Shown piece by piece: positions 29,673 through 38,967 of a stretch of DNA of 64,000 nt. Each line of letters opens with the position of its first letter. Within the stretch, counting starts at the first letter, position 1. The notes beneath the pieces are model-generated. The model was not told the DNA's origin, did no database searches, and saw only the letters and a list, made by a program, of their open reading frames with translations. The position numbers were made by a program, and so were the translations under genes. Source of the DNA: Phenylobacterium sp. SCN 70-31 (GTDB lineage Bacteria; Pseudomonadota; Alphaproteobacteria; Caulobacterales; Caulobacteraceae); contig NZ_MEEX01000017.1 in the NCBI RefSeq assembly GCF_001724605.1, positions 20,214-84,213 on the forward strand. Direction: 5' to 3'.

Positions 29673-31586
29673 TCAGCGCGGCAGGACCAGGTTCGGGTCG
29701 ATCGGCCGCGCGCGTTCCTGCGGATTGGGCGCGTAGCGGATCTCGAAGTGGAGCTGGGGCTCGGACACGCCGCCCGTGGCCCCGGCCTGGCCGATCTGCT
29801 GGCCCTGGGTCACCTTCTGCTGCATCCGGACGTCCACCCGGCTCAGGTGGCCATAGGCCGTGACCCAGCCGTCGTCGTGCTTGACCAGCACGAGGTTGCC
29901 GAAGCCCGGCACCTGATCGCCCGCATAGACCACATCGCCATCGGCCGCCGCGCGGACCGGCTCGCCCGCTCCGGCGCGGATGTTCAGGCCGTCGTTGCGC
30001 GGCCCCTGTCCCCGACCCCCGAAGTTCGAGATGATCGCCCCCCGCAAGGGCCAGATGAACAGGCCGCGGCCCATCTCGGCGATCTGGGCGTCGGACGGCG
30101 CCGGCGTCGGAACCGGTGCGCCGGCCACGCCGCCCGGCGGGGCCTGGTACGGCTGCGGGCGGTCGGGCAGGCCTGACGACGGCGGGCGCGGCGGCGGACG
30201 CGAAGGCTGCGCCACGGGGGGCGGCGGCGCCACGGACGGCGGCGTTTCGGACGTCGGCGGCGGCGCAGGGCGTCCCGGCGCCGGAGTGGGCACGGGCGCC
30301 GGAGCGGGTGCGCGCACGGTCGTGGTGATCGGGCCGCGGTCGCGGTATCCCGCCGGCAGCGTCAGGCGGCGTCCCGCGGCCAGGCTCGCGCCCCGGCGCA
30401 GGCCGTTGGCCGAACGGAGCTGGGCCTCGGTGACGCCGAATCGACGGGCCACGTCGGCGACCGTGTCGCCACGCACCGTCACATAGGCCTTGGCCGTGCT
30501 GCCCGGTCCGCGGATCGTCTGCCCCGGCTGCAAGGTGTAGGGCGTCTTCAGCTTGTTGATGCGGGCCAGCTCGGCGACCGTGCTGTCGAGGCGTCGGGCG
30601 ATGCGGTCCAGGTTGTCGCCAGCCTTCACCTTGTAGGCTTCGCCCGGGACCTGAACGTCCACCACCCGGCCGGTGACGAGACGCGTGGTGGTGGTCCGCT
30701 CGCCATCGGTGGCGGCGCTCGGCGCGCGGGACGGCGGACCCTGGGATGGCGGCGGCGACTCGGGGGCGACCTGCGTGCGGGACGCCAGCCGTTCGGCGAG
30801 TTCAGCGTCCTCGTCGGGCGCCGGCGCAGGGGCGCCCTGCCCCGGAATGCGCAATGTGCGTCCGGCCAGGAGCTGCGCGCCGTCCGACATGCCGTTGGCG
30901 GCGCGAAGGGCGTCGACCGTGACGCCGAAGCGCACCGCGAGACCGAACAGGGTGTCGCCCGGCTGCACGCGGTAGCTTTCGCCGGAACCCGACGCCGGAG
31001 CCTGCGCCGGCCGCTCGGGCGGACGGGCCCTGGCCGGAGGCGCGGCGTTGGGATTCTTGAGCACCTGGCCCGGCCGGATGCGATAGGGCGAGTTGAGGTC
31101 GTTGGCCCGCGCCAGGGCCTGCACGTCGGTCCCCAGCCGCTGGGCGATGGCCGCCAGCGTATCTCCGCTGCGAACGGTGTAGGTCGCCGGCCCTCCGCGC
31201 CCCTGCGCGCGGGCGGCGGCGTCCTGGCCGGTCGGAGCCAGCGCCAGGACTGGAGGTTCCGCGCGCGGCGTCCCGGCCGAGTACGGGGTGGCAGAGTACG
31301 GGGTGGCCGAGTTCGAGGTCGTCGAGTTCGGGGCGACCGGGCGTGGGGCGGCGGGAGCCAGCGGCGCGAGTTCCGCCGCCTGGACCGGCGTGGTGGCGGT
31401 AGGAACCGTCGGTGACGCGCCCCAGGAGTCGCCGGGCGCCTGGGCCAGCCCCGCAGGCGGCGGCGCCGCAGGATGGGGTGGGACCTGAACGAGCGGCGTG
31501 TGGATCGGATAGCTGGGGCTGGCGCAGGCGGTCAGCGCCGTGCCCGCCAGGAGGATCAGGGCCGTGCGTTCGAGGGGAAGAGTCAT
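29673..31586 (-). CDS. dipM: DipM-type LysM/LytM division factor
   Basis: A 637-residue envelope protein. It has a signal with a lipobox-like LTAC near residue 20, Pro/Ala-rich linkers, four LysM peptidoglycan-binding repeats (YTVRSGDTLAAIA, YRVQPGDTLFGLA, YKVKAGDNLDRIA, YVTVRGDTVADVA) and a C-terminal LytM/M23 domain. The LytM zinc ligands are missing: RNDGLNIRAG replaces the usual HxG.D motif and PQLHFEIR replaces HxH. That matches Caulobacter DipM, a non-catalytic activator of division autolysins, and the pcm-surE-serS neighbours fit too. Last gene of the long minus-strand run. Confidence 0.85.
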   Translation of the reverse strand: MTLPLERTALILLAGTALTACASPSYPIHTPLVQVPPHPAAPPPAGLAQAPGDSWGASPTVPTATTPVQAAELAPLAPAAPRPVAPNSTTSNSATPYSATPYSAGTPRAEPPVLALAPTGQDAAARAQGRGGPATYTVRSGDTLAAIAQRLGTDVQALARANDLNSPYRIRPGQVLKNPNAAPPARARPPERPAQAPASGSGESYRVQPGDTLFGLAVRFGVTVDALRAANGMSDGAQLLAGRTLRIPGQGAPAPAPDEDAELAERLASRTQVAPESPPPSQGPPSRAPSAATDGERTTTTRLVTGRVVDVQVPGEAYKVKAGDNLDRIARRLDSTVAELARINKLKTPYTLQPGQTIRGPGSTAKAYVTVRGDTVADVARRFGVTEAQLRSANGLRRGASLAAGRRLTLPAGYRDRGPITTTVRAPAPAPVPTPAPGRPAPPPTSETPPSVAPPPPVAQPSRPPPRPPSSGLPDRPQPYQAPPGGVAGAPVPTPAPSDAQIAEMGRGLFIWPLRGAIISNFGGRGQGPRNDGLNIRAGAGEPVRAAADGDVVYAGDQVPGFGNLVLVKHDDGWVTAYGHLSRVDVRMQQKVTQGQQIGQAGATGGVSEPQLHFEIRYAPNPQERARPIDPNLVLPR

Positions 31587-31683
31587 CGCCGCTCCGGGGT
31601 CGTTATTCAGAATCAGTCGGGGGCTGTCGGATGATGGCGGCGGGGCAGCGCCCCCGCCAACCCGCCTGCCGAACACGAAAAGG

Positions 31684-32340
31684 TCAGAGTTCCTTGGCCA
31701 CGCCGTCCAGCAGCGGGACGAAGCGGACGTCGATCAGATCTTCCACCGCGAAGCCCCCCTGCCCGTCGCCGACGTATCGCCGCAGCACCTGCACCGGCCC
31801 ACGGCCGATCGGCGCCACGAGGATGCCGGCCGGCTTGAGCTGGGCGAGAAGCGCCGCGGGCTCATCAGGCGCTGCAGCTGTGACCATAATGCGGTCGAAC
31901 GGGGCCTGTTCGGGCCACCCTTCCCCGCCGTCGCCGAAGCGGGTGATGATGTTGGTCAGCGTCAGTTCCCGGAACCGCGCCTCGGCCTCGCGCATCAGCG
32001 TGCGGTATCGCTCCACCGTGTAGACCAGCCGCGCCAGCTTGGAGAGGATGGTCGTCTGGTAGCCGCTGCCGGTGCCGATCTCCAGCACCCGGTCGCGTCG
32101 GTCGATCTTCAGCGCCTGGGTCATCAGGCCCACGACGAAGGGCTGGCTGATGGTCTGGCCGCAGGCGATCGGCAGCGCCGAATCCTCGAAGGCCCGATCG
32201 CGGAACAGCTCCTGGGTGAACAGCGGCCGCGGCGTGGTCTCGATCGCCGTCAGCACCTTGGGCTCGGTCACGCCCTGCGAACGCAGCGCCAGCACCAGGC
32301 GCGCCATCTGGGTCTCGGGCGGGTCGATCGGCTCGGCCAT
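31684..32340 (-). CDS. pcm: Protein-L-isoaspartate O-methyltransferase
   Basis: A 218-residue SAM-dependent methyltransferase that starts repair of isoaspartyl residues in aged proteins. Motifs: ALPIACGQTISQPFVVGLMTQ, SAM motif VLEIGTGSGYQTTIL (near 84-98) and FDRIMVTAAAPDEP. It begins 2 bases after surE, the same pair order as in many proteobacteria. Confidence 0.93.
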   Translation of the reverse strand: MAEPIDPPETQMARLVLALRSQGVTEPKVLTAIETTPRPLFTQELFRDRAFEDSALPIACGQTISQPFVVGLMTQALKIDRRDRVLEIGTGSGYQTTILSKLARLVYTVERYRTLMREAEARFRELTLTNIITRFGDGGEGWPEQAPFDRIMVTAAAPDEPAALLAQLKPAGILVAPIGRGPVQVLRRYVGDGQGGFAVEDLIDVRFVPLLDGVAKEL

Positions 32341-32342
32341 GC

Positions 32343-33116
32343 TCAGACCTTCGGCGGAACGCCGCCGAGCTGCCCTTTCAGGTCGCGCAGGGTCGCGTTG
32401 TGCGTCAGGTCGATGTGAAGCGGGGTGACCGAGATCTTGCCGTCGTACAGCGCGCGCAGATCGGTGCCTTCCGGCGGGCTGGACCGCTCCTGGCGGAAGC
32501 CGACCCAGTAGTACTCCTTGCCCCGCAGGTCGGTGCGCTTTTCGGCGTGGCGGACGTGGACGTCCCGGAAGCCCTGCCGCGTCACCTCGACCTCCTGGAT
32601 CTCCTCGACGGGCCGGTTCGGGAAGTTGATGTTCAGCACCACGTCGCCGGGCCAGCCCAGCTCGACCAGCCGCTTGACGATCCCGGGGCCGAACGTCTCG
32701 GCCGCCTCGTACGACGCGCCGGGTTCGTAGAAGCCCATCTGCGAGAGCGCGATGGCCGGAATGCCCAGCGCCATGCCCTCGATGGCCCCGGCGACCGTGC
32801 CCGACATGGTCACGTCCTCGGCGAGGTTCGCGCCCCGGTTCACGCCCGAGAGGACCAGATCGGGCCGCGCCCCCTGCACCAGTTCGTGGACGCCCAGCAT
32901 CACGCAGTCCGTCGGCGTGCCGGTGGTCGAGAACTTGCGATCCGAGAGTTTGCGGATGCGGATCGGTTCGTCCAGCGTCAGGGCGCGGCTGGCGCCCGAC
33001 TGCTCGTATTCGGGCGCGACGATCCAGACGTCGTCGGACAACGCCCGCGCGATGCGTTCCAGCGCCTCCAGGCCTTCGGCGTTGATGCCGTCGTCGTTGG
33101 TCACCAGGATGCGCAT
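32343..33116 (-). CDS. surE: 5'/3'-nucleotidase SurE
   Basis: SurE of 257 residues, a metal-dependent nucleoside monophosphate phosphatase linked to stationary phase. It starts [19 protein letters not shown] with the metal-binding Asp8 and Asp9, has the serine in [13 protein letters not shown] (near 39) and the asparagine in [19 protein letters not shown] near 93. The ATG overlaps the serS stop by one base; pcm follows closely. Translational coupling is likely through the run. Confidence 0.95.
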   Translation of the reverse strand: MRILVTNDDGINAEGLEALERIARALSDDVWIVAPEYEQSGASRALTLDEPIRIRKLSDRKFSTTGTPTDCVMLGVHELVQGARPDLVLSGVNRGANLAEDVTMSGTVAGAIEGMALGIPAIALSQMGFYEPGASYEAAETFGPGIVKRLVELGWPGDVVLNINFPNRPVEEIQEVEVTRQGFRDVHVRHAEKRTDLRGKEYYWVGFRQERSSPPEGTDLRALYDGKISVTPLHIDLTHNATLRDLKGQLGGVPPKV

Positions 33117-34444
33117 CAGCCCCGCCCCCCGATGTGCGTCACGCCGGGCATGTAGGGGTGCAACGCCTGCGGGATGGCGATGCGGCCGCCCTCGTCCTGG
33201 TAGTTCTCCATGATCGCCACCAGCGTGCGGCCCACGGCCAGGCCCGATCCGTTCAGGGTGTGGACGAACCGCGTGCCCTTCTCACCGGCCTTCTTGGTCC
33301 GGGCGTCCATCCGGCGGGCCTGGAAATCTCCGCAGTTCGAGCACGAGCTGATCTCGCGGTAGCGGTCCTCGGACGGCAGCCAGACCTCCAGGTCGTAGGT
33401 CTTGCGGGCCGAGAAGCCCATGTCGCCGGCGCACAGCAGCATGGTGCGGAACGGCAGCTCCAGGCGCTTCAGCACCGCCTCGGCGCATCCGACCATCCGC
33501 TCGTGCTCGTCTTCCGACTGCTCGGGCGTGGTGATCGAGACCATCTCGACCTTCTGGAACTGGTGCTGGCGGATCATGCCGCGCGTGTCGCGGCCCGAGG
33601 CGCCGGCCTCGGCCCGGAAGCAGTGGGTCAGCGCCGTGAGGCGCATCGGCAGCTCCTCCTCGGCCGTGATCTGCTCGCGCACGAGGTTGGTCAGCGAGAC
33701 CTCGGCGGTGGGGATGAGCCAGCGCAGCTCGGGCGCCTCGCTGGGGTCGGCCACCGCGCGGGCGGTCTCCAGCCCCGGGAACGCCGCGAACTGATCGTCC
33801 GTGAACTTCGGAAGCTGGCCGGTGCCGAACATCGTCTCGCTGCGGACCAGCAGCGGCGGCGCCACTTCGAGATAGCCGTGCTCGCGGGTCTGGATGTCGA
33901 GCATGAACTGGCCCACCGCCCGCTCCAGCCGCGCCAGCTCGCCCTTCAGCACCACGAACCGGGCGCCGCTCATGCGGGCCGCCGCCTCGAAGTCCATGAG
34001 GCGCGACGCCTCGCCCAGGGTCGTGTGATCCTTCGGCGCGGCGATCGCGAAGGGCTGGCCCCAGCGCCGGACCTCGACGTTGTCGTTCTCGTCGGCCCCC
34101 GGGGGCACGTCGGGCGCGGGAAGGTTCGGCAGCGACGAGACGATCGCCCGGAGTTGCTCGCCGGCGGTCCGCTCGGCCTCGGCGTGCTCGGCCAGGGCGC
34201 CCTTGAGGGACTCCACCTGCGCCATCAGCGCCTGGGCCTCGGCCTCGTCCTTCCGGGCCTTGGCCTGGCCGATCCGCTTCGAGGCGTCGTTCCGCTCGGC
34301 CTGCGCCTGCTGACCGGCCGTCTGGGCGGCGCGCAGCCGGGCGTCCAGGTCCAGGATCTCGGCCACGCGGCCGGACGAGCCCTTCGCCGCCCAGGCTTTC
34401 TCGTAAAGCTCGGGGGTTTCGCGAATGGCTCGGATGTCGTGCAT
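33116..34444 (-). CDS. serS: Seryl-tRNA synthetase
   Basis: Class II synthetase of 442 residues. An N-terminal antiparallel coiled coil (about 25-105) contacts tRNA-Ser. The catalytic core has motif 2 in [21 protein letters not shown] (quoted in part), the stretch [20 protein letters not shown] and motif 3 [16 protein letters not shown]. Essential charging enzyme for serine and precursor of selenocysteinyl-tRNA. Length is typical. Confidence 0.97.
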   Translation of the reverse strand: MHDIRAIRETPELYEKAWAAKGSSGRVAEILDLDARLRAAQTAGQQAQAERNDASKRIGQAKARKDEAEAQALMAQVESLKGALAEHAEAERTAGEQLRAIVSSLPNLPAPDVPPGADENDNVEVRRWGQPFAIAAPKDHTTLGEASRLMDFEAAARMSGARFVVLKGELARLERAVGQFMLDIQTREHGYLEVAPPLLVRSETMFGTGQLPKFTDDQFAAFPGLETARAVADPSEAPELRWLIPTAEVSLTNLVREQITAEEELPMRLTALTHCFRAEAGASGRDTRGMIRQHQFQKVEMVSITTPEQSEDEHERMVGCAEAVLKRLELPFRTMLLCAGDMGFSARKTYDLEVWLPSEDRYREISSCSNCGDFQARRMDARTKKAGEKGTRFVHTLNGSGLAVGRTLVAIMENYQDEGGRIAIPQALHPYMPGVTHIGGRG

Positions 34445-34563
34445 GGGCGCCGCTGGAGGATGTGGGAAGCGGTTTCTCTAGAGCGCGTCGGAAGCCGCGC
34501 CAACCCTTACCTCCCCCCTTACTTCCCCCGCCCTACTTCCCCTGCGAAGCGGCGGGGGCGGGA

Positions 34564-35463
34564 TCAGGTGGCGACGATGTCCGTGCCAGGCGCTTCGTCG
34601 GCCTTCTTGCGGCGCAGCTCGATCAGCTTCACGCAGCCGATGGAGACGAAGTAGAGTCCCACGATGGGCGTCGCCAGCAGGAGTTGGCTGATGGGATCGG
34701 GCGGCGTCACGATGGCGGCCACGACCACCACGCCGAAGACGGCGTAGCGCCAGCCCTTCATCAGCATGGCCGAGTTCACGATCCCGGCCAGGCCCAGCAG
34801 CGTCAGCACCACGGGGAGCTGGAAGCAGAGGCCGAACGCCAGCAGCAGGGTCGTGACCAGGGTAAGGTAGTCCGACACCTTCGGCAGCAGCTCCACCGCC
34901 ACGCCAGCGCCCATGATCTGCTGGCTGAGCGAGAACCACAGCACGAACGGCAGGATGATGAAGTAGACCAGCGCCGCACCCAGCAGGAACAGCAGCGGCG
35001 CGGCGAACAGGAACGGCAGGAACGCGTGGCGTTCGCGCTTGTAGAGCCCCGGAGCCACGAAGGCGTAGACCTGCCAGGCCAGGATCGGGAAGGTCAGCAC
35101 CACCGCCCCGAAGCCGGCCAGCTTCAGTTTGGTGAAGAAGAATTCCAGCGGTGCCGTGAACATGAGACGCAGGTCGCCCGAGGCCGCCGGAGCCTCCTTG
35201 ATCCCCGTCAGCACGAAGAGCAGGTCGAAGGGCCCCGCCCCGCCCCCGTGCCCCTCCTTGGAAGCGGCGTAGATCTGGGCCGCCATTTTGAAGGGATGCA
35301 GCAGGAACTGATAGATCGGGTCGGCGAACGCGAAGCACAGCGCGAAGCCGGCGATCACCGCCGCCACGCAGACGATCAGGCGCTTCCGCAGCTCGACCAG
35401 GTGATCCAGCAACGGGGCGCGGGACGCCTCGATCTCGGCTTCGTCGCGGTCGTAGTCGTTCAC
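34564..35463 (-). CDS. tatC: Sec-independent translocase protein TatC
   Basis: TatC of 299 residues with six membrane spans, the signal-peptide receptor of the twin-arginine pathway. The N-terminal signature APLLDHLVELRKRLIVC (near 16-32) and the FSLSQQIMGAGVAVELLPKVSDYL region are clear. There is a longer periplasmic loop after the first span (about 45-95), Gly/Pro-containing. ATGA overlap with tatB shows coupling. Confidence 0.95.
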   Translation of the reverse strand: MNDYDRDEAEIEASRAPLLDHLVELRKRLIVCVAAVIAGFALCFAFADPIYQFLLHPFKMAAQIYAASKEGHGGGAGPFDLLFVLTGIKEAPAASGDLRLMFTAPLEFFFTKLKLAGFGAVVLTFPILAWQVYAFVAPGLYKRERHAFLPFLFAAPLLFLLGAALVYFIILPFVLWFSLSQQIMGAGVAVELLPKVSDYLTLVTTLLLAFGLCFQLPVVLTLLGLAGIVNSAMLMKGWRYAVFGVVVVAAIVTPPDPISQLLLATPIVGLYFVSIGCVKLIELRRKKADEAPGTDIVAT

Positions 35464-36104
35464 GCGCCGCCCTCGACGATCTTGGCCGAACGGCGGCGCG
35501 TCCTGGACGCCTCCGCCACCGTCTCGGCGGCTTTTCCAGCCGCCTTGCGGGCCGCGGGTTTGCGGACTGCGGGCTTGCCCGCCTCGGACTTGCTGGCCGC
35601 GGACTTGCGCGTCGTGCTCTTGGAAGAGACGGCTGCGGGCGCGGGCCCCTTCGCGGCCTTGGGCGACGCCTTCGCGGCGGCTGCGGGCTTACGCCGCCTG
35701 GACGGCGTCTTCGCGGGCTCGGACGTCGCAGCCGGCGCCTCCGCGATCTCCGGAGGCGGCTGCGGGGCGTCGTACGCGTAGCTCGAGGGTTGATTGAGCT
35801 GCACGCCCACGTCGCCCAGGCTGGACTCGATCTCGCTGACGGCCGACCGCATCTCGCCGCCCACGTCGCCGATGGCGCCGAACTGGCCGCGACGCATGGC
35901 CTCGACCTCCTTCCGCAGGTCTTCCAGCTCGGACTGCCGCGCCATTTCGTCGAAGCTGGAGCGAAACTCGGCCGCCATTCCCCGCAGCTTCGCGGTGAAC
36001 TGACCCAGCCTGCGCATCATGACGGGCAGGTCCTTGGGACCGATCACCACGAGTGCGACGACCGCGATCACCAGCCACTCGAGACCGCCGATTTCCGGGA
36101 GCAT
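35460..36104 (-). CDS. tatB: Sec-independent translocase protein TatB
   Basis: TatB of 214 residues: N-terminal membrane helix MLPEIGGLEWLVIAVVALVV, hinge GPKDLPVMMRRLGQFTAKLRG, and an amphipathic helix. The C-terminal tail from about residue 130 is a long Ala/Lys/Arg/Pro low-complexity stretch, typical of alphaproteobacterial TatB and similar in style to the TopA tail in this window. Forms the receptor complex with TatC. Operon tatA-tatB-tatC. Confidence 0.93.
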   Translation of the reverse strand: MLPEIGGLEWLVIAVVALVVIGPKDLPVMMRRLGQFTAKLRGMAAEFRSSFDEMARQSELEDLRKEVEAMRRGQFGAIGDVGGEMRSAVSEIESSLGDVGVQLNQPSSYAYDAPQPPPEIAEAPAATSEPAKTPSRRRKPAAAAKASPKAAKGPAPAAVSSKSTTRKSAASKSEAGKPAVRKPAARKAAGKAAETVAEASRTRRRSAKIVEGGA

Positions 36105-36174
36105 CAGGGACGCCTAATGAGAAGCGCCGGCCCCATCAAGGCGGCCGGCGCGAAAAGCCGTGACCGACGCAGCC

Positions 36175-36378
36175 TCAGCTGCGCGCGCTGTCCTTCTCGT
36201 CCTGCGGCAGGCTCTTCTTGGCCTCGTCCGGAGCGTCTTCGTTCTTCAGGCCGTCGCGAAAGGCGCGAATGCCCTTGGCCGTGTCGCCCATCAGGCTGGA
36301 AATCTTCCCCCGGCCGCCGAACAGGACGGCGAAGACGACCACCACGAGAAGGATGTGCCAGATGCTGAGTGCGCCCAT
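36175..36378 (-). CDS. tatA: Sec-independent translocase protein TatA
   Basis: TatA of 67 residues: short N-terminal span [20 protein letters not shown], the [13 protein letters not shown] hinge and amphipathic helix, then a charged tail. TatA polymerises to form the Tat pore. First gene of tatABC; 119 bases separate it from scpB, enough for a promoter of its own. Confidence 0.95.
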   Translation of the reverse strand: MGALSIWHILLVVVVFAVLFGGRGKISSLMGDTAKGIRAFRDGLKNEDAPDEAKKSLPQDEKDSARS

Positions 36379-36497
36379 GCGCGGAACTCTCCCTGGGCGA
36401 AACCTGCGGCACCTGCGCCGCGCGCCCGTTCTTCAAACGCCTATATAGTCGCGACGGGGCGTCCAAGCCAACGCCCCGTCGCCGCACGCTTGCGCGA

Positions 36498-37142
36498 TCA
36501 GCGCGGATCGTCCTCCGCAAGGAAGTCGACGTGGAATTCCGGCGAATCCGGCTCCAGCGGGTCCTCGTCGGGCGCGGGCGCATCGGGATTGGGGACTGCG
36601 AAGTCCGACGGCAGGTCCAGGGCCAGCAGCCCCGCGGCCTTCATTTCGGCCATTCCCGGCAGGTCCGCGAGGCTGGCCAGGCCGTAGTGCTCCAGGAAGG
36701 CGTCGGTGGTGCCGAAGGTGACGGGGCGGCCCGGCGTGCGCCGTCGGCCGCGCATCCGCACCAGTCCCAGCTCCAGCAGGACGTCCAGCGTCCCGCGGCT
36801 GGCCTGCACGCCGCGCACCGCCTCGATCTCGGCGCGGGTGACCGGCTGGTGATAGGCGATGATGGCCAGCGTCTCCTGCGCCGCCCGCGAGAGCCGGCGC
36901 GGCTCGTCCCGCTCCTCGGTCATCAGCCAGGCCAAGTCCTGGGCCGTCTGGAATCGCCAGCCCCCGGCCACGTTCGCCAGGACCACGCCCCGCCCCTCGT
37001 ACAGGCCCGCCAGCAGCGCCACGCCGCCGGCGACATCCGCACCCTCGGGCAGGCGACGCGCAAGGTCGGCCTCGGTCAGCGGCCCGGCCGCCGCGAACAG
37101 CAGCGCCTCGATCTCGCGGGCGGTCTCGTGCGGGTCGGTCAT
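36498..37142 (-). CDS. scpB: Segregation and condensation protein B
   Basis: ScpB of 214 residues, a winged-helix kleisin-interacting subunit of the SMC condensin. Motifs: REIEALLFAAAGPLTEADLA near the start and SRAAQETLAIIAYHQPVTRAEIEAVRG (first 20 shown elsewhere in the family) near 95-120, then FLEHYGLASLADLPGM. The acidic Pro-rich tail (from about 185) is not conserved. ATGA overlap with scpA. Confidence 0.94.
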   Translation of the reverse strand: MTDPHETAREIEALLFAAAGPLTEADLARRLPEGADVAGGVALLAGLYEGRGVVLANVAGGWRFQTAQDLAWLMTEERDEPRRLSRAAQETLAIIAYHQPVTRAEIEAVRGVQASRGTLDVLLELGLVRMRGRRRTPGRPVTFGTTDAFLEHYGLASLADLPGMAEMKAAGLLALDLPSDFAVPNPDAPAPDEDPLEPDSPEFHVDFLAEDDPR

Positions 37143-37951
37143 GCCGTCGCCTCCCCGCCCTTCCGCGCCCGAAGATAGATGTCGGCGAAGGCCTCGAGCT
37201 GGCGGGCCTCCATCGCCCCCTCCTTCACCAGCTCCAGGCTGGCCGAGAGCGTCGAGGCCACGTAGCTGGCGCGGGTCGGCCCCGCCGTGGGCGTTCCCAT
37301 CGGCGCCACCCCGGCCAGGGGCGTCCAGCGATCCAGGTCGGGCAGCAGGCGGCGCAGGCGGTCGCGGGCGTCCTCCAGGGGATAGGCGGCCGGCGGCTTG
37401 GGCTTGTAGCTGCGCTGGGCCTCCTTCTGGCGCTGGGCGATATAGGCGCCCATCAGTTCGTAGAGGTCGCCTTCGAGGCGTCCCGACGGGACGATGCGGA
37501 TCGCCTCGGGATCGCCGCGGCCGAACACGTCTCGGCCCAGCAGGGATAGCTCGGCCAGTCGGTCCGACGCCGTGCGCATGGCCTCCAGCTTGGCCAGGCG
37601 GAACGCCAGCCGCTGGGCGATCTCCTCGGCCGGCGGCTCCTCGGCCTTGGGGCGCTCGGGCTTGGGCAGCAGCAGGCGAGACTTCAGATAGGCCAGCCAG
37701 GCGGCCATCACGAGGTAGTCGGCCGCCAGCGAGAAGCGCCGGCGGCGCGCCTCCTGCACGAACGCCAGGTACTGCTCCGCCAGCTTCAGCACCGACAGTC
37801 TGAGCAGGTCCACCTTCTGGGTGCGGGCCAGAGCCAGGAGGACATGCAGCGGGCCTTCGTAGCCGTCGATGTCGACGATCAGCGCCTCGCCGTCCTCGGC
37901 GGCCGTGGCCGCCGCGTGGAAGTCGAGCGTGGGCTGGAACGGGCCGCTCAT
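37139..37951 (-). CDS. scpA: Segregation and condensation protein A (kleisin)
   Basis: ScpA of 270 residues, the kleisin linking SMC heads. It has the N-terminal signature GYEGPLHVLLALARTQKVDLL near 28-48, AAWLAYLKSRLLLP near 90-105 and the C-terminal winged-helix part (FVAFLELVKE-like ASLELVKEGAMEARQLEAF). Overlaps both neighbours: ATGA with nagZ before it and ATGA with scpB after it. So division, cell wall and condensin genes share one transcript. Confidence 0.94.
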   Translation of the reverse strand: MSGPFQPTLDFHAAATAAEDGEALIVDIDGYEGPLHVLLALARTQKVDLLRLSVLKLAEQYLAFVQEARRRRFSLAADYLVMAAWLAYLKSRLLLPKPERPKAEEPPAEEIAQRLAFRLAKLEAMRTASDRLAELSLLGRDVFGRGDPEAIRIVPSGRLEGDLYELMGAYIAQRQKEAQRSYKPKPPAAYPLEDARDRLRRLLPDLDRWTPLAGVAPMGTPTAGPTRASYVASTLSASLELVKEGAMEARQLEAFADIYLRARKGGEATA

Positions 37952-38967
37952 GCCGCGAACCTTCCCCCGAAGGCGGCGTCGAAGCGAGCCTGGGATTCCC
38001 GCGCATCGAACGGCTCGGGCGCCCGCGGCCGCCGGGCCAGCGCCGCCCGCGCGCGGCGCGCCGAGGCGCCGCCGAGGCGACCCGCGCCGGCGGCGACCTC
38101 CCGCATGCCGCCCAGGTCGCCGGCCCCGTGCAGGACGACGTCGCAGCCGGCGACGCGGGCCGCCCGGGCCCGCGCTTCCAGAGGCCCCGACAGGGCCTTC
38201 ATGCCGATGTCGTCGCTGATCAGCAGGCCGTCGAAGCCGATAGCGCCGCGCACGGCCGCCCGGATCGTGCGCCGCGACAGCGTCGCCGGCCGCCGGCGGT
38301 CCAGCGCGGCGAACCGGACGTGGGCCGTCATCGCCAGCGGCATGTCCGACAGCGCCCGGAACGGGACGAAGTCGCGCGCCGCCAGTTCGTCGAGCGAGGC
38401 CTCGACCACGGGCAGGACCTCATGGCTGTCCGCCCGGGCGCGCCCGTGCCCCGGGATGTGCTTGACAACCGGCAGCACGCCGCCGGCGATCAGGCCCTCG
38501 GCGGCCGCCCGGCCCAGGACGGCGACCACGTCCGGATCGCCGCCATAGGCGCGGTCCCCGATGACCCTGTGGGCGCCGGGGTCCGGCGTATCGAGGACGG
38601 GCAGGCAGTTCACGTCGATGCCGACGGCGGCGAGGTCGTGAGCCAGGAGGCGCGCGCCCAGCCTCACGAGGTCGGGAGTCGAGGCCAGGTCGCGCAGCCG
38701 GGCGAAATCCCCGGCCGCCGGGCGGCGGGGCCAGTGTGGCGGTCCCAGGCGCTGGACGCGCCCCCCCTCCTGGTCGACCAGGATCGGCGCATCCGCGCGC
38801 GCCACCGCCTCGCGCAGGGCGCCGGTCAGCGCCCGCACCTGATCGGGCGCGCCGATGTTCCGGGCGAAGAGGATGAACCCCCAGGGCTGCGCCTCGGCGA
38901 AGAACGCCCGCTCGTCCCGCGTGAGGACGGTCCCCGAACAGCCGAGGATGCAGGCGCCGACGGTCAC
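37948..38967 (-). CDS. nagZ: Beta-N-acetylhexosaminidase NagZ
   Basis: Glycoside hydrolase family 3 enzyme of 339 residues, cytosolic, which removes GlcNAc from anhydromuropeptides in wall recycling. Motifs: GFILFARNIGAPDQVRALT, LVDQEGGRVQRL, and the family hallmark KHIPGHGRARADSHE with the catalytic His-Asp-x-His type loop, then LISDDIGMKAL with the aspartate nucleophile. GTG start overlaps the ftsN stop (GTGA). The longer in-frame extension upstream shadows ftsN. Confidence 0.93.
   Translation of the reverse strand: MTVGACILGCSGTVLTRDERAFFAEAQPWGFILFARNIGAPDQVRALTGALREAVARADAPILVDQEGGRVQRLGPPHWPRRPAAGDFARLRDLASTPDLVRLGARLLAHDLAAVGIDVNCLPVLDTPDPGAHRVIGDRAYGGDPDVVAVLGRAAAEGLIAGGVLPVVKHIPGHGRARADSHEVLPVVEASLDELAARDFVPFRALSDMPLAMTAHVRFAALDRRRPATLSRRTIRAAVRGAIGFDGLLISDDIGMKALSGPLEARARAARVAGCDVVLHGAGDLGGMREVAAGAGRLGGASARRARAALARRPRAPEPFDARESQARFDAAFGGRFAA

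Noticed and set aside
34525..34558. 8-bp hairpin CCCCCGCC/GGCGGGGG between tatC and serS
   Set aside because: No U-run and an 18-base loop; ordinary in DNA this GC-rich.
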